Origin: Maribacter forsetii DSM 18668
GTDB lineage: Bacteria; Bacteroidota; Bacteroidia; Flavobacteriales; Flavobacteriaceae
DNA: 64,000 nt
Assembly: GCF_000744105.1 (NCBI RefSeq)
Contig: NZ_JQLH01000001.1
Span: 1,240,001-1,304,000 of the forward strand
Reading direction: 5' to 3'
Part shown: positions 1 to 8,746 of the stretch, piece after piece
How positions within the stretch are numbered: the stretch's first letter is position 1
Layout of the letters: every line of letters begins with the position of its first letter
Notes under the pieces: generated by a model
What the model saw: the letters and a program-made list of their open reading frames with translations, nothing else
Database searches by the model: none
Told to the model about the DNA's origin: nothing
Program-made: the position numbers and the translations under genes

Positions 1-75
1 AGGAACCTTTAGTCCTTTAGCAATTTCCTGAAGCTCAGGTAGCTTTTTTGATTTTAAATCTGAAATCTCAAACAT
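1..75 (-). CDS. rho: Transcription termination factor Rho, N-terminal fragment (partial)
   Basis: The first 25 codons of a minus-strand gene run off the left edge of the window; the ATG is at 75-73. The peptide begins MFEISDLKSKKLPELQEIAK, which is the Rho N-terminal (SAP-like helix) sequence typical of Bacteroidota Rho. Rho is the hexameric RNA helicase that ends transcription at factor-dependent sites. It is divergent from the DUF4293 gene, which is the usual neighbour of rho in Flavobacteriaceae and supports the call. Nothing can be said about the rest of the protein. Confidence 0.88.
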   Translation of the reverse strand, partial: MFEISDLKSKKLPELQEIAKGLKVP

Positions 76-271
76 TAAGTAGTAGAATAAATTATAAGTA
101 GTTTGTATTGTAAGAAGTAACTATTTTATTTGGATAATCTTAAGGAGATAATTTCCTTAGTGGTAGGTGTTATGACGTGATAACGTAGCAATATTACAAA
201 TTATTTTGAATAAAAGGGGTATATTTTTTGAAAAGACATGTATTTTTGCATCGTAAACTGGTAATTGATAT

Positions 272-682
272 ATGATTCAAAGAATACAAAGCCTTTATTT
301 GATAGTTGTAGCAATACTTACGGGTGTTCTACCGTTCTTCTTTAACCTATGGATAGATATTGATGGTGTTGAGGTATTTGCAAATAATGAAATGCTTATT
401 TCTATTTCCTTTTACGCAAGTACTGTTCTAGCTGTTTGGGCTATAGTACAATTTAAAAATAGAAAATCTCAGTTTGTCATTAACAGGCTGAACATGATAT
501 TGAATGTTTTTTTATTAGGATTTTTCGTTTACCGATCACTAAACTTATCCGGAGAGATCTTGGTCTCTGAGAAGGGTATTGGGATGCTGATTCCAGTATT
601 TTCTATCATTTTTTTGGTTCTTGCAAATAGAGCTATAAAGAAGGATGAAGATCTTGTAAAATCTGTTGATCGCTTGCGTTAA
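272..682 (+). CDS. DUF4293 family membrane protein
   Basis: A 136-residue protein with four predicted membrane helices (roughly residues 7-29, 43-63, 70-90 and 101-120) and a charged C-terminal tail ending KKDEDLVKSVDRLR. The MIQRIQSLYL start and the DEDLVKSVDRLR end are hallmarks of DUF4293, a Bacteroidota-specific inner-membrane family of unknown function normally found divergent to rho, as here. The ATG follows a roughly 195-bp gap shared with rho. A rho-independent terminator lies 30 bp downstream, so the gene is probably monocistronic. No biochemical role can be inferred. Confidence 0.85.
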   Translation: MIQRIQSLYLIVVAILTGVLPFFFNLWIDIDGVEVFANNEMLISISFYASTVLAVWAIVQFKNRKSQFVINRLNMILNVFLLGFFVYRSLNLSGEILVSEKGIGMLIPVFSIIFLVLANRAIKKDEDLVKSVDRLR

Positions 683-711
683 GCCTATAATCTTAGTAGT
701 ATTAGTGCGTT

Positions 712-740
712 AAAACCCGGGGTAGTTTCCGGGTTTTTTT
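712..740 (+). terminator. Rho-independent terminator after DUF4293
   Basis: A 9-bp perfect stem AAAACCCGG / CCGGGTTTT with an 8-nt loop, followed by a T run to position 740. It lies 30 bp after the DUF4293 stop codon. Confidence 0.9.
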
Positions 741-836
741 ATGCCTTGATTTTTCCATTTAACCAATGTATCTTCTTTAAATATCACAAAACTATTGCAG
801 CTTTTCTTCCTAATGTGATAAACTGTTTACTTTTTC

Positions 837-870
837 TTGAATTCTTCGTGATACCCCATTTCTATGTTTG
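837..870 (+). promoter_or_regulatory. Bacteroidota-type promoter for the DM13 lipoprotein
   Basis: A perfect -7 element TATGTTTG (863-870; consensus TAnnTTTG) lies 23 nt after a TTG (837-839) that can serve as the -33 element, within the spacing known for Flavobacterium promoters. The predicted start is near 877. A small inverted repeat CTAACGA-TAG-TCGTTAG (889-905) then falls in the 5' leader of the gene at 944. Confidence 0.6.
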
Positions 871-943
871 TCCCAAGAAACAGCAAGGCTAACGATAGTC
901 GTTAGTTACCTGTTTTAAACTAAACATTTTAAAAGTTAAAATT

Positions 944-1441
944 ATGAAAAACAGAAAATTTACTCTTGTATTGTTAGCTAGTGTTATGACTACTTTTTTT
1001 ATCAGTTGTTCAGATGATGATGGTGAAGTAGTAACAGTTACTGAAACAGTAGTTGAAACCGAAACAGTAGAAGTGGATTCGTCATTGCCGGTTGGTGATT
1101 TAATGGTGACCCTAAGTGGTAATCTAGTTGCTGAAAGTGGTACGCCTACGCAAGGACTAGTAGAGGTAGGTGTAGATTCAGAAAGTACAAACTTTGTTCG
1201 TTTTGCAGATGATTTTACTACTGAATTGGGTACAGGTACTGTAGGTATCTTTTTGTCTACTTCAGAAGTTTTCTCCCCAGATCCTGCAAACGGAAATCCA
1301 GATTTAATGTTAATTGGTAACGTGGCTGACAATGGTGAAATGTTCATTAAGCTAGATGCTACCCCAGATGCTAAATATACGCACATTATACTTTGGTGTG
1401 CTACTGCTAACATACCATTTGGTAATGTTGCTTTAAACTAA
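944..1441 (+). CDS. DM13-like domain lipoprotein
   Basis: A 165-residue exported protein. A signal peptide ends in FFISC, giving a lipobox cysteine near residue 22, followed by an acidic SDDDGE stretch of the kind that sends Bacteroidota lipoproteins to the cell surface. A Thr/Val/Glu-rich linker (about 28-45) follows. The remainder resembles the DM13 domain: an LSGNL start, a central DPANGNPDLMLIG part and a C-terminal THIILWCATANIPFGNVAL block with the cysteine that is conserved in DM13. DM13 domains are proposed to take part in redox or electron transfer, but no substrate is known. It has its own promoter and terminator. The assignment rests on the C-terminal motif read by eye. Confidence 0.6.
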   Translation: MKNRKFTLVLLASVMTTFFISCSDDDGEVVTVTETVVETETVEVDSSLPVGDLMVTLSGNLVAESGTPTQGLVEVGVDSESTNFVRFADDFTTELGTGTVGIFLSTSEVFSPDPANGNPDLMLIGNVADNGEMFIKLDATPDAKYTHIILWCATANIPFGNVALN

Positions 1442-1455
1442 TATAATGTATTACC

Positions 1456-1514
1456 GCCTTTGGGAATAGAGACACATGATTCTGTTTTTCTATGTCTCCC
1501 AAAGGCTTTTTTTT
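1456..1514 (+). terminator. Rho-independent terminator after the DM13 gene
   Basis: GCCTTTGGGA (1456-1465) pairs with TCCCAAAGGC (1497-1506); inner GAGACA/TGTCTC pairing extends the arm, and a run of eight T follows (1507-1514). It separates the DM13 gene from the barrel gene at 1560. Confidence 0.85.
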
Positions 1515-1559
1515 ATGGGTTTTCAATGTTGCAGACCTATAATTTGAAATAACAGAATT

Positions 1560-2420
1560 ATGAAAAAAATAAAAATCTTCTTAGGTATTTGCTTTTGCTT
1601 GCTTACTGTTGGTCTAAAGGCACAAAGTGGATGGACGAGGGAGGCAAAAGGATTTTACCTTCAAGCGTCGGCATCGTATTTTTCTTCTAATAATTATTAT
1701 ACTACCGAGGGCAGATTGGCTGATCAAGGTAGTGATTTTAGAACAAGCGGACTTTTGCTTTATGGTGAATACGGTATATCAGATAGGTTTACAGCAATCG
1801 TAGATTTACCTATTGTTCGTTTAAATAGTTTTAGCACTACAGAAACTGTTGCGGGTGTTGGTAATGTGCAATTGGGAGTTAAGTATAAACTTCTTAAAAG
1901 TTTTCCTTTGTCTTTACAAGTGGCATTGGATATACCTACTAATGATGGTACCAACTTTGCGAGATCTAATGAGCCTAATGCCTTTGGTCAATTTGATGAA
2001 ATAAATTTACCTGTTTCTGATGGTGAATTTAATATCTGGACAACCTTGGCCGCATCTCATGGTTTTAAAAATGGTAAAACATATGCATCGGCATTTTCAA
2101 GTGTAAATTTTAGAACTGAAGGATTCAGTAACCAATTTCAAGCCGGGGTTGAGTTAGGACATTTGTTCTTTAATAAGCTGTATCTTATTGGAAAATTGAA
2201 AATTCAAGAACGTTTATCTTCTGAAAATAATGTACAAAGTGGTTCTTTCTTATTTGGAGAGGGTACTACTTTTACAAACTACGGTATTACTTCAATGTAT
2301 AAGATTACCGACCATTTTAATTTGGTTGCACAGTACTCTGACTATTCGGGTTTGTTTGTAGATAGAAAAAATGTCTACGATGGTGGTACAATTTCTTTGG
2401 GAGTTTCATTTGAATATTAA
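1560..2420 (+). CDS. Outer-membrane beta-barrel protein
   Basis: A 286-residue protein with a cleavable signal peptide (about 1-21, ending GLKAQ). The mature part is a run of amphipathic beta strands with aromatic belts and a terminal FEY, typical of outer-membrane barrels. The layout (a GEYGISDRFTAIVDLP segment, then a VAGVGNVQLGVKYKLL segment and a LQVALDIPT segment) resembles the MetA-pathway-of-phenol-degradation/transporter-like barrel family, which here is a structural label and not evidence of phenol use. It follows the DM13 lipoprotein but is separated from it by a terminator. Function unknown; it may be a small channel or a surface protein. Confidence 0.65.
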   Translation: MKKIKIFLGICFCLLTVGLKAQSGWTREAKGFYLQASASYFSSNNYYTTEGRLADQGSDFRTSGLLLYGEYGISDRFTAIVDLPIVRLNSFSTTETVAGVGNVQLGVKYKLLKSFPLSLQVALDIPTNDGTNFARSNEPNAFGQFDEINLPVSDGEFNIWTTLAASHGFKNGKTYASAFSSVNFRTEGFSNQFQAGVELGHLFFNKLYLIGKLKIQERLSSENNVQSGSFLFGEGTTFTNYGITSMYKITDHFNLVAQYSDYSGLFVDRKNVYDGGTISLGVSFEY

Positions 2421-2428
2421 TTAGCTAG

Positions 2429-2466
2429 ATACAGGATTTGGTTAAATAACAAAATCCTGTATTTTA
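2429..2466 (+). terminator. Terminator hairpin between convergent genes
   Basis: An 11-bp perfect inverted repeat, ATACAGGATTT (2429-2439) and AAATCCTGTAT (2452-2462), followed by a T-rich tail. It serves the barrel gene; its right arm reaches to the edge of the convergent phosphoesterase gene, which ends at 2464. Confidence 0.75.
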
Positions 2467-2958
2467 TCTTTTGCCCAATTCTATAACCTCTAAGTCTTTA
2501 ATGTTGTCACCTTCTATTACAAAACGTAACATGGTGCGTACTTGATGAAAACCATGTTTTCCACATGCTCCAGGATTCATATGTAAAACGCCTAATTTTT
2601 TGTCCATCATTACTTTTAAAATATGTGAGTGACCGCAAATAAACAATTTTGGCGGATTTTCCTTTATAATATCTCTTGTTCTAATATTATATTTAGGTGG
2701 GTATCCACCAATATGGGTGATTAAAACATCTACTCCTTCGCAGAAAAATCTGTTATTTTCCGGGAATTCTTTTTGAATGATATGATCATCAATATTACCA
2801 TGCACACCTTTTAGAGGCTTTAGTTTTGCAATGGCATCGGTAACTTTTAAAGAGCCAATATCGCCAGCGTGCCATACTTCATCTGCCCATTTAACATGCT
2901 TTAAAATAGCATCGTCTATATGTGAATGAGTGTCGGAAAGTAAGAGTATTTTGGTCAT
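2464..2958 (-). CDS. YfcE/MJ0936-type metallophosphoesterase
   Basis: A 164-residue cytoplasmic protein of the calcineurin-like superfamily, YfcE subfamily, which is a small binuclear-metal phosphodiesterase. Metal-ligand motifs are in order: SDTHS (D9, H11), HAGDIG, GNIDD, THIGG and CGHSH, followed by NPGACGKHG. The size matches the family (about 160-180). No signal peptide is present, so it acts in the cytoplasm. The natural substrate of such proteins is usually unknown. It is convergent with the barrel gene and divergent from truA, so it is likely monocistronic. Confidence 0.88.
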   Translation of the reverse strand: MTKILLLSDTHSHIDDAILKHVKWADEVWHAGDIGSLKVTDAIAKLKPLKGVHGNIDDHIIQKEFPENNRFFCEGVDVLITHIGGYPPKYNIRTRDIIKENPPKLFICGHSHILKVMMDKKLGVLHMNPGACGKHGFHQVRTMLRFVIEGDNIKDLEVIELGKR

Positions 2959-3082
2959 ATTTATTTTTAGTTATGGGGGATATAAAGATTGAATTTTATA
3001 GTTAAATAATTACTTAGAATTGATATTCTAAAGTTTAGAATTACAGCTTAATCTAATCAATGTTAAAACGTATCCTTTTTAA

Positions 3083-3090
3083 TACCTTTG
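3083..3090 (+). promoter_or_regulatory. -7 element of the truA promoter
   Basis: A perfect TACCTTTG match to the Bacteroidota -7 consensus TAnnTTTG, 25 nt before the truA start codon. No clear TTG -33 element is visible at 17-23 nt upstream. Confidence 0.5.
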
Positions 3091-3115
3091 TGCGATACAA
3101 AACTAGCACATCCTT

Positions 3116-3865
3116 TTGAGATTCTTCATTCAATTTTCATACTTCGGTAAAGCATATCATGGTTGGCAGAATCAGCCAAATGCCATAACCGTACAAGAAG
3201 TACTAGAGAATGGTATGTCTAAGCTTTTAAATTCTAAGGTTTCGCTCATGGGTGCCGGTCGTACGGATACGGGTGTTCATGCCAAAGAAATGTATGCTCA
3301 CTTTGATGTTGATACCTTAGAAAATATTAAAGAATACGTTTTTAGATTAAATTCTTTCTTACCTAATGATATTGCTGTTGATCGCATATTTGAGGTAAAA
3401 GAAGATGCACATGCCCGTTTTCATGCTACGGCTAGAACCTATGAATATCATATTGATAAAAAGAAGAATCCGTTTGCTACTGATCTGGCTCATTTTGTAA
3501 AGAAAGATTTAGATATTGAACAGATGAATACCGCAGCAGCATTGTTGTTAGGTAAAAAAGATTTTGAATGTTTTTCAAAATCCAATACAGATGTTTTTAC
3601 TAATATATGTGATTTACGGGAAGCACATTGGAAGTTGGTAGACGACAAACTTGTTTTTAAAATTACTGCAGATAGATTTCTTAGAAACATGGTGAGAGCC
3701 ATTGTGGGAACCTTAATTAATGTGGGATTAGGTAAATACCCGGCAGACTATGTTAATACCATATTAAAAAGCAAGGATAGAACAAAAGCAGGTGTTTCTG
3801 TTCCTGCAAAAGGACTATATTTGACCTCTATTGTTTACCCCAATACTATTTTAAAGAATGGATAA
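3116..3865 (+). CDS. truA: tRNA pseudouridine(38-40) synthase TruA
   Basis: A 249-residue enzyme that isomerises uridines 38-40 in the tRNA anticodon arm. The GRTDTGVHA motif carries the catalytic aspartate D51; KAYHGWQNQPN near the N-terminus and RFLRNMVRAIVGTL near residue 190 are family signatures. The start is a TTG at 3116: the reading frame is closed by a TAG at 3104-3106 and no ATG precedes the conserved MRFFIQFSYFGKAYHGW sequence. Its stop overlaps the ABC exporter start by 8 bp, so the two are translationally coupled. Confidence 0.95.
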   Translation: MRFFIQFSYFGKAYHGWQNQPNAITVQEVLENGMSKLLNSKVSLMGAGRTDTGVHAKEMYAHFDVDTLENIKEYVFRLNSFLPNDIAVDRIFEVKEDAHARFHATARTYEYHIDKKKNPFATDLAHFVKKDLDIEQMNTAAALLLGKKDFECFSKSNTDVFTNICDLREAHWKLVDDKLVFKITADRFLRNMVRAIVGTLINVGLGKYPADYVNTILKSKDRTKAGVSVPAKGLYLTSIVYPNTILKNG

Positions 3866-5624
3866 GGATTCTGGCAAAGCATTTGACACTCGTCTTTTTA
3901 AACGCTTACTCGCCTACACAAAACCGTACAAAATCACTTTTTATGGCGTTGCTTTGGCTGCTATATCATTATCCGGTTTTGCCATTCTTACACCTTTGAT
4001 CGTAAAAGAAATCATAGATAAGGCTATTAAGGGCAGTAATGATGAGATGCTTCTTTATTTAACTATTGCGATGTTGGGAGTGTTACTTGGCCAAGTAATA
4101 TGTCAGCTGGCTTTTAACTACTACGCCAATTGGTTGGGAGAATCCGTTATACGAGATGTACGCATCAACTTGTTCAAAAAGATGCTCTCTTTTAAAATGA
4201 CGTATTTTGATAATTCGTCTTTAGGGGTTTTGGTGACCAGGGCTGTTGCCGATATGCAACGAATTGGTGAAATCTTTAGTCAAGGATTTTTTGTTATTGT
4301 AGCGGACTTGCTGAAAATGGTGGTTGCTGCAATGGTAATGCTTTTTATCAACTGGAAGCTTTCCCTTATCGTTTTTGCATTATTACCTATAATCGTATAT
4401 GCTACAAGGTGGTTTCAAAAAGCCATGAAAGTCGCTTTTACAGAGGTTAGGGCAGAGGTTTCTAATCTAAATTCCTTTGTTCAGGAACGTATAACGGGTA
4501 TGAAAATAGTTCAACTATTTACCCGGGAAAAAATTGAGAGTGACAAGTTTAGGGAAATAAATGAAAAGCATAAAAAGGCTTGGTTGAAAACGGTATGGTA
4601 TAACTCTATTTTCTTTCCTATCGCAGAAATTGTTTCTTCTATTACGGTGGGGTTAATTGTATGGTATGGAGGTTTGCAAAATGTTGCCAATATTTCTACG
4701 GATATAGCAGGTACTATTTTCGCATTTATCATGTTAATAGATTTGCTTTTTAGACCGCTTCGTCAAATTGCAGATAAATTCAATACCCTACAAATGGGTA
4801 TGGTTGCAGCAAATAGAGTGTTTAAAATTTTAGATACCGATAGTCATATACAAGATGTAGGTTCTTATGAAAAGAAAACCGTAAATGGTGATATCAGTTT
4901 TAATAATGTACATTTTGGATATTTAGAGGATGAAGAGGTTTTACACGGAATTTCTTTTGATGTAAAAGCAGGGGATACCGTTGCTATTGTTGGTGCAACA
5001 GGTGCAGGAAAAAGTACCATCATTAATTTGTTGAATAGGTTTTATGAAATTAATTCCGGTGCTATCTCCGTTGATGGTGTGGATATAAAAGATTATGATT
5101 TAGCTTCTTTACGATCGCATATTGCCGTAGTGTTGCAAGATGTATTTTTGTTTGCCGATACCATCGCCAATAATATTTCTCTTAAAGACCCTAATATCAC
5201 AGTTGAAGATATTGAGAATGCAGCAAAAGCTATTGGTGTTGACGAGTTTATTTCTAGTCTACCTGGTGGTTATCATTACAATGTAAAAGAAAGAGGTACT
5301 ATGCTTTCAAGCGGTCAACGACAATTGATTGCTTTTCTTAGAGCATATGTTAGTAACCCTAGTATTTTAATTTTAGACGAGGCGACATCTTCTGTCGATA
5401 CTTATTCTGAACAGTTAATACAATTAGCTACAGATAAAATTACCCAAGGCAGAACTTCTATTGTAATTGCCCACCGTTTGGCTACGATTAAAAAAGCAGA
5501 TAAGATTATTGTAATGGATGCCGGTAACATCGTAGAAACCGGTACACATAAACAGTTGCTTAAAAAAGGTGGTTACTATAGTAATCTTTACGAAGCTCAG
5601 TTCTTAGCTGAGGAGGTTGCTTAA
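3858..5624 (+). CDS. MsbA-like ABC exporter (fused permease and ATPase)
   Basis: A 588-residue half-transporter working as a homodimer. The N-terminal part (about 20-320) is a six-helix type-1 exporter membrane domain; the C-terminal part is the nucleotide-binding domain with Walker A GATGAGKST (379-387), signature LSSGQ (483-487) and Walker B ILILDE (D507, E508) followed by ATSSVD, and a switch histidine in IVIAHRLAT. The length and domain order match the MsbA/LmrA-type family, which exports lipids or drugs; the substrate is not determined by sequence. It overlaps truA by 8 bp and ends directly against the convergent zinc-ribbon gene with no spacer and no visible terminator. Confidence 0.92.
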   Translation: MDKDSGKAFDTRLFKRLLAYTKPYKITFYGVALAAISLSGFAILTPLIVKEIIDKAIKGSNDEMLLYLTIAMLGVLLGQVICQLAFNYYANWLGESVIRDVRINLFKKMLSFKMTYFDNSSLGVLVTRAVADMQRIGEIFSQGFFVIVADLLKMVVAAMVMLFINWKLSLIVFALLPIIVYATRWFQKAMKVAFTEVRAEVSNLNSFVQERITGMKIVQLFTREKIESDKFREINEKHKKAWLKTVWYNSIFFPIAEIVSSITVGLIVWYGGLQNVANISTDIAGTIFAFIMLIDLLFRPLRQIADKFNTLQMGMVAANRVFKILDTDSHIQDVGSYEKKTVNGDISFNNVHFGYLEDEEVLHGISFDVKAGDTVAIVGATGAGKSTIINLLNRFYEINSGAISVDGVDIKDYDLASLRSHIAVVLQDVFLFADTIANNISLKDPNITVEDIENAAKAIGVDEFISSLPGGYHYNVKERGTMLSSGQRQLIAFLRAYVSNPSILILDEATSSVDTYSEQLIQLATDKITQGRTSIVIAHRLATIKKADKIIVMDAGNIVETGTHKQLLKKGGYYSNLYEAQFLAEEVA

Positions 5625-6422
5625 TTATGATGCTATTTTCTGAAAAGTGTCGGTGAAAAGGGCTAAATAGACCATCCCAATTATAAATAGCAAAAAACAA
5701 ACCGCAGCGAATAAAACAAGAAAGAGTAAAAGTTTTAATATGGTCTGCTTAATGGTCAAATTAAAAAGTTTGTAAAATACCCATGTGAAGAAGCCAATTT
5801 GAAATACCACATTGACCATGGAAACGTAGTAAAGCAATTTGGAATTCCATAAAACCAACATATAAACGGTGTTGATAATTATGGATAAATGAGAGTAAGC
5901 ATAGATGTTTATAACAAAATGTTCGCTAAGGTTAAATTGTTTTTTATTGATAAATACAAGTCTAGAAATAAATGCTAAAAATGGAAGCATAGCTATGTAA
6001 AAGAGACTTTGGTATTTGAATAGGTATGTATTCCATTTTTTCTGAAAATCTTGTCCAAATTTTTCGGCTTCGGTTAAAGACGAAGAATTTTCATATCTAA
6101 AATCAAAATCTAAAGCATTGGGGAAGAACTCTGTACAGACATAAACAAAAAGTCCTCCAAAAGTAATTGCTATGGTGAGGTAGCTTATTGGATTTAAGTA
6201 TTTCCTTCTAACACCGTTAATGTAGCCACCAATAACTTCATCTGGTTTCGTGAAAAGGTGTTTGAAAGTTATGAGAAAGGTATTGTCAACATTGAAAAAT
6301 CGTTCAGTGGCATCATTAATCAGATTCTTCACTGTAAGTCTGTTCCGTATTACCTTAGCACCACAATCAGGACAATAACTAAAATCCGTTCTTAAGTTGC
6401 TTTGGCAGTTCTTACAATTCAT
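5625..6422 (-). CDS. DUF3667-type zinc-ribbon membrane protein
   Basis: A 265-residue protein with an N-terminal zinc ribbon (CKNC at 3-6 and CPDCG at 18-22), a conserved NVDNTFLITFKHLFTKPDEVIGGYINGVRRKYLNPISYL region typical of DUF3667, then about five membrane helices. The family is common in Bacteroidota and its function is unknown. Its ATG overlaps the cdaA stop codon (TAATG, one shared base), so the two are translationally coupled; this hints at a link to c-di-AMP signalling or to the same membrane process. The stop abuts the convergent ABC gene. By analogy with other short ribbons, the ribbon could bind a partner protein or metal; that is a guess. Confidence 0.75.
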   Translation of the reverse strand: MNCKNCQSNLRTDFSYCPDCGAKVIRNRLTVKNLINDATERFFNVDNTFLITFKHLFTKPDEVIGGYINGVRRKYLNPISYLTIAITFGGLFVYVCTEFFPNALDFDFRYENSSSLTEAEKFGQDFQKKWNTYLFKYQSLFYIAMLPFLAFISRLVFINKKQFNLSEHFVINIYAYSHLSIIINTVYMLVLWNSKLLYYVSMVNVVFQIGFFTWVFYKLFNLTIKQTILKLLLFLVLFAAVCFLLFIIGMVYLALFTDTFQKIAS

Positions 6423-7207
6423 TACACCAAATCTTGTTTGATCATATTCCCTAATTGTGTAATGGAGTCATACAGCACAAATTCTCCATTCTTAATGTAA
6501 GAGATAAGCCCGGTTTCCTCACTAACCACAATGCTTATTGCATCGGTTTTTTCACTGATACCCACAGCTGCTCTATGTCGTAAGCCAAAACGAAGCGGAA
6601 TATTACGCTCATTGGATACAGGTAAAATTACCCTGGTAGCAACTATGTAATTCCCAACGATAACAGCAGCTCCATCATGTAATGTGCTGTTTTTATAAAA
6701 GATACTTTCTAAAATTGGTTGATTGATCTCAATATTCATACGGTCTCCCGTACTCTTAATGAAATCTAGGGAGTTGTTTCTTTCAATAACCAAAATAGCT
6801 CCCGTTTTACTGCTCGCCATCTTTTCGCAGGCTTTTAGTATAGCATCTACATCGGTATCGGTAGATAAACCTTCTTGTTTTAAAAATTTGAAATGCTTTA
6901 CAAAATTTCTTTTATTGGCAAAATTGGTAGAGCCTATCATTAAAAGAAATTTCCTGATCTCTTGCTGAAAAACTATGATCAATGCAATAAGTCCGACTTG
7001 CATAAATGCACCGACCATACTGCTGATCATTTGCATGTCTAATAATTCGGTCAATTTCCAAAAAGCCCAAACTATAACAATCCCAATAAAAATATTGATG
7101 GCAACAGACCCTCTAACTAGTTTGTAGATGTAGTAAAGAAGTACGGCGACAAAAATGATGTCAAGAACATCCGTAATCTTAAAGTCAATAAAATTTAAAA
7201 AATCCAA
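6422..7207 (-). CDS. cdaA: Diadenylate cyclase CdaA (c-di-AMP synthase)
   Basis: A 261-residue membrane enzyme that condenses two ATP into the second messenger c-di-AMP. Three N-terminal membrane helices (about 12-30, 36-54 and 60-80) are followed by a DAC (DisA_N) domain holding the two catalytic motifs: DGA in STLHDGAAVIVG (about 175) and RHR in GLRHRAAVGIS (about 209). The length and layout match CdaA/DacA of the TIGR00159 family. It lies downstream of folP (54-bp gap) in the same direction, the usual arrangement in Bacteroidota, and is coupled to the DUF3667 gene. Confidence 0.93.
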   Translation of the reverse strand: MDFLNFIDFKITDVLDIIFVAVLLYYIYKLVRGSVAINIFIGIVIVWAFWKLTELLDMQMISSMVGAFMQVGLIALIIVFQQEIRKFLLMIGSTNFANKRNFVKHFKFLKQEGLSTDTDVDAILKACEKMASSKTGAILVIERNNSLDFIKSTGDRMNIEINQPILESIFYKNSTLHDGAAVIVGNYIVATRVILPVSNERNIPLRFGLRHRAAVGISEKTDAISIVVSEETGLISYIKNGEFVLYDSITQLGNMIKQDLV

Positions 7208-7261
7208 TCAGTACCGTTTTAGTAAAATTAAGAAATTAGTTGACAAGAAATTCATATAAAC

Positions 7262-8086
7262 TTAGGCATTTAATTGTTCATGAAGTTTTATACATTCCAT
7301 AGCCTCTTTAACATCATGCACGCGTAGTATTTTAGCACCTTTTTGTAAGCATATCATATGTAGAGCCGTTGATCCGTTTAATGCCTGGTCTGCAGTAGTA
7401 TCTAAAGTCTTGTAAATCATGGATTTTCTACTTATGCCGGCTAATATTGGGTGTTCAATGATATTCATGACTTCCATTTGATTTAAAAGCTTATAGTTTT
7501 GTGCTATGTTCTTTGCAAAACCAAAACCTGGATCTATAATAATATCCTTTATTCCTAATGCTTTTGCTGCAAATAATCTTTTTGAAAAGAAGTACAGGAT
7601 TTCTTTTAGAATATCTTCATAATCTGTTTGTTTTTGCATGTTTTGTGGTGTGCCACGCATATGCATCATTATGTAAGGTGCATTCAATTTTGCAACTGTG
7701 GATAACATATTCTCATCCTGTAACCCCGCAGAAATATCATTGACAATGGCAGCACCTTTTTCTATGCATGCTTTAGCAACGCTACTTCTAAAAGTGTCAA
7801 TGGAAAGCACAGTATCAGGGAATTTTTCTAGAATTAAACTGACAATGGGTGTAATTCGCTGTAATTCGGTTGCTTCATCTACCTCTAAAGCTCCGGGTCT
7901 AGAGCTATAGGCACCAATATCAATAAAGGTGGCACCTTCATTAAGCATTTTTTCAACCTGATGTAGAATACTAGATTCGTCCTTGTATTTTCCGCCATCA
8001 AAAAAAGAATCTGGAGTAACGTTTAAAATGCCCATTACCTTAGGCTGGTCTAGTGATATAAGTTTACCGTTGCAATTTATGGTCAT
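7262..8086 (-). CDS. folP: Dihydropteroate synthase
   Basis: A 274-residue folate-pathway enzyme joining p-aminobenzoate to 6-hydroxymethyl-dihydropterin diphosphate; it is the sulfonamide target. Signatures visible in order: MGILNVTPDSFFDGG (about 18-32), IDIGAYSSRPGA, NDISAG, MHMRGTP, IIDPGFGFAKN, AGISRKSMI and a final RVHDV. The length matches FolP. It is the first gene of a folP-cdaA-DUF3667 run on the minus strand, divergent from the DUF1599 gene. Confidence 0.95.
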   Translation of the reverse strand: MTINCNGKLISLDQPKVMGILNVTPDSFFDGGKYKDESSILHQVEKMLNEGATFIDIGAYSSRPGALEVDEATELQRITPIVSLILEKFPDTVLSIDTFRSSVAKACIEKGAAIVNDISAGLQDENMLSTVAKLNAPYIMMHMRGTPQNMQKQTDYEDILKEILYFFSKRLFAAKALGIKDIIIDPGFGFAKNIAQNYKLLNQMEVMNIIEHPILAGISRKSMIYKTLDTTADQALNGSTALHMICLQKGAKILRVHDVKEAMECIKLHEQLNA

Positions 8087-8189
8087 TATTAATTATTATC
8101 AGGAAATTGTGGCATTTCCCAAGTTTAAACCATCTATCTTGATGGTTACAATTTTTTAAGCGAAATTTACACAAATTAGATAGAATTAC

Positions 8190-8738
8190 ATGCTAGATAC
8201 GGCAAAGGAATACGATGAGGTCATTCAGGTTTGTTTAAATCTGTACCAAAAAAAAATGTCAGATTATGGTAGTGCTTGGCGCATTTTACGTTTACCATCA
8301 TTAACTGATCAAATTTTTATAAAAGCACAGCGCATACGTAGTCTTCAAGAAAATGACGTACGTAAGGTTGATGAAGGTGAGCGATCAGAGTTTATTGGTA
8401 TTATAAATTATTCTGTAATGGCTTTAATTCAGCTTGAATTAGGTTTTGCCGATCAACCTGATTTAACTACTGAAAAAGCTGTTGAGCTATACGCTAAGCA
8501 TATTAAAATTACCAAAGAATTGATGCTAAACAAGAACCACGATTATGGTGAAGCTTGGCGAGATATGAGAGTTAGTTCACTTACAGATTTAATTTTACAG
8601 AAACTACTTCGTGTTAAACAAATAGAAGATAATAAAGGTAAAACCTTGGTAAGTGAAGGTATAGATGCCAATTATCAAGACATGATCAATTATGCGGTTT
8701 TTGCATTGATACACCTAGGTTCAGAATCAGAAAAATAA
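8190..8738 (+). CDS. DUF1599 family protein
   Basis: A 182-residue soluble protein built from two similar halves: a KMSDYGSAWR...LPSLTDQ block near residues 22-45 and NHDYGEAWRDMRVSSLTD near 115-135, each followed by a YSVMALIQL/YAVFALIHL helix. This duplication is the signature of DUF1599, found in Bacteroidota next to folP as here. The Asp/Tyr/Trp pattern and helical content resemble the all-alpha NTP pyrophosphatase fold, but that link is tentative. It is followed after 8 bp by the DoxX-like gene, so they are probably co-transcribed. Confidence 0.85.
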   Translation: MLDTAKEYDEVIQVCLNLYQKKMSDYGSAWRILRLPSLTDQIFIKAQRIRSLQENDVRKVDEGERSEFIGIINYSVMALIQLELGFADQPDLTTEKAVELYAKHIKITKELMLNKNHDYGEAWRDMRVSSLTDLILQKLLRVKQIEDNKGKTLVSEGIDANYQDMINYAVFALIHLGSESEK

Positions 8739-8746
8739 TAATAAGA

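Noticed and set aside
889..1413. Long minus-strand reading frame (174 codons) opposite the DM13 gene
   Set aside because: It is the shadow of a well-supported lipoprotein gene, lacks a family signature and is rich in Ser/Thr/Val as expected from antisense of Glu/Thr/Val codons.
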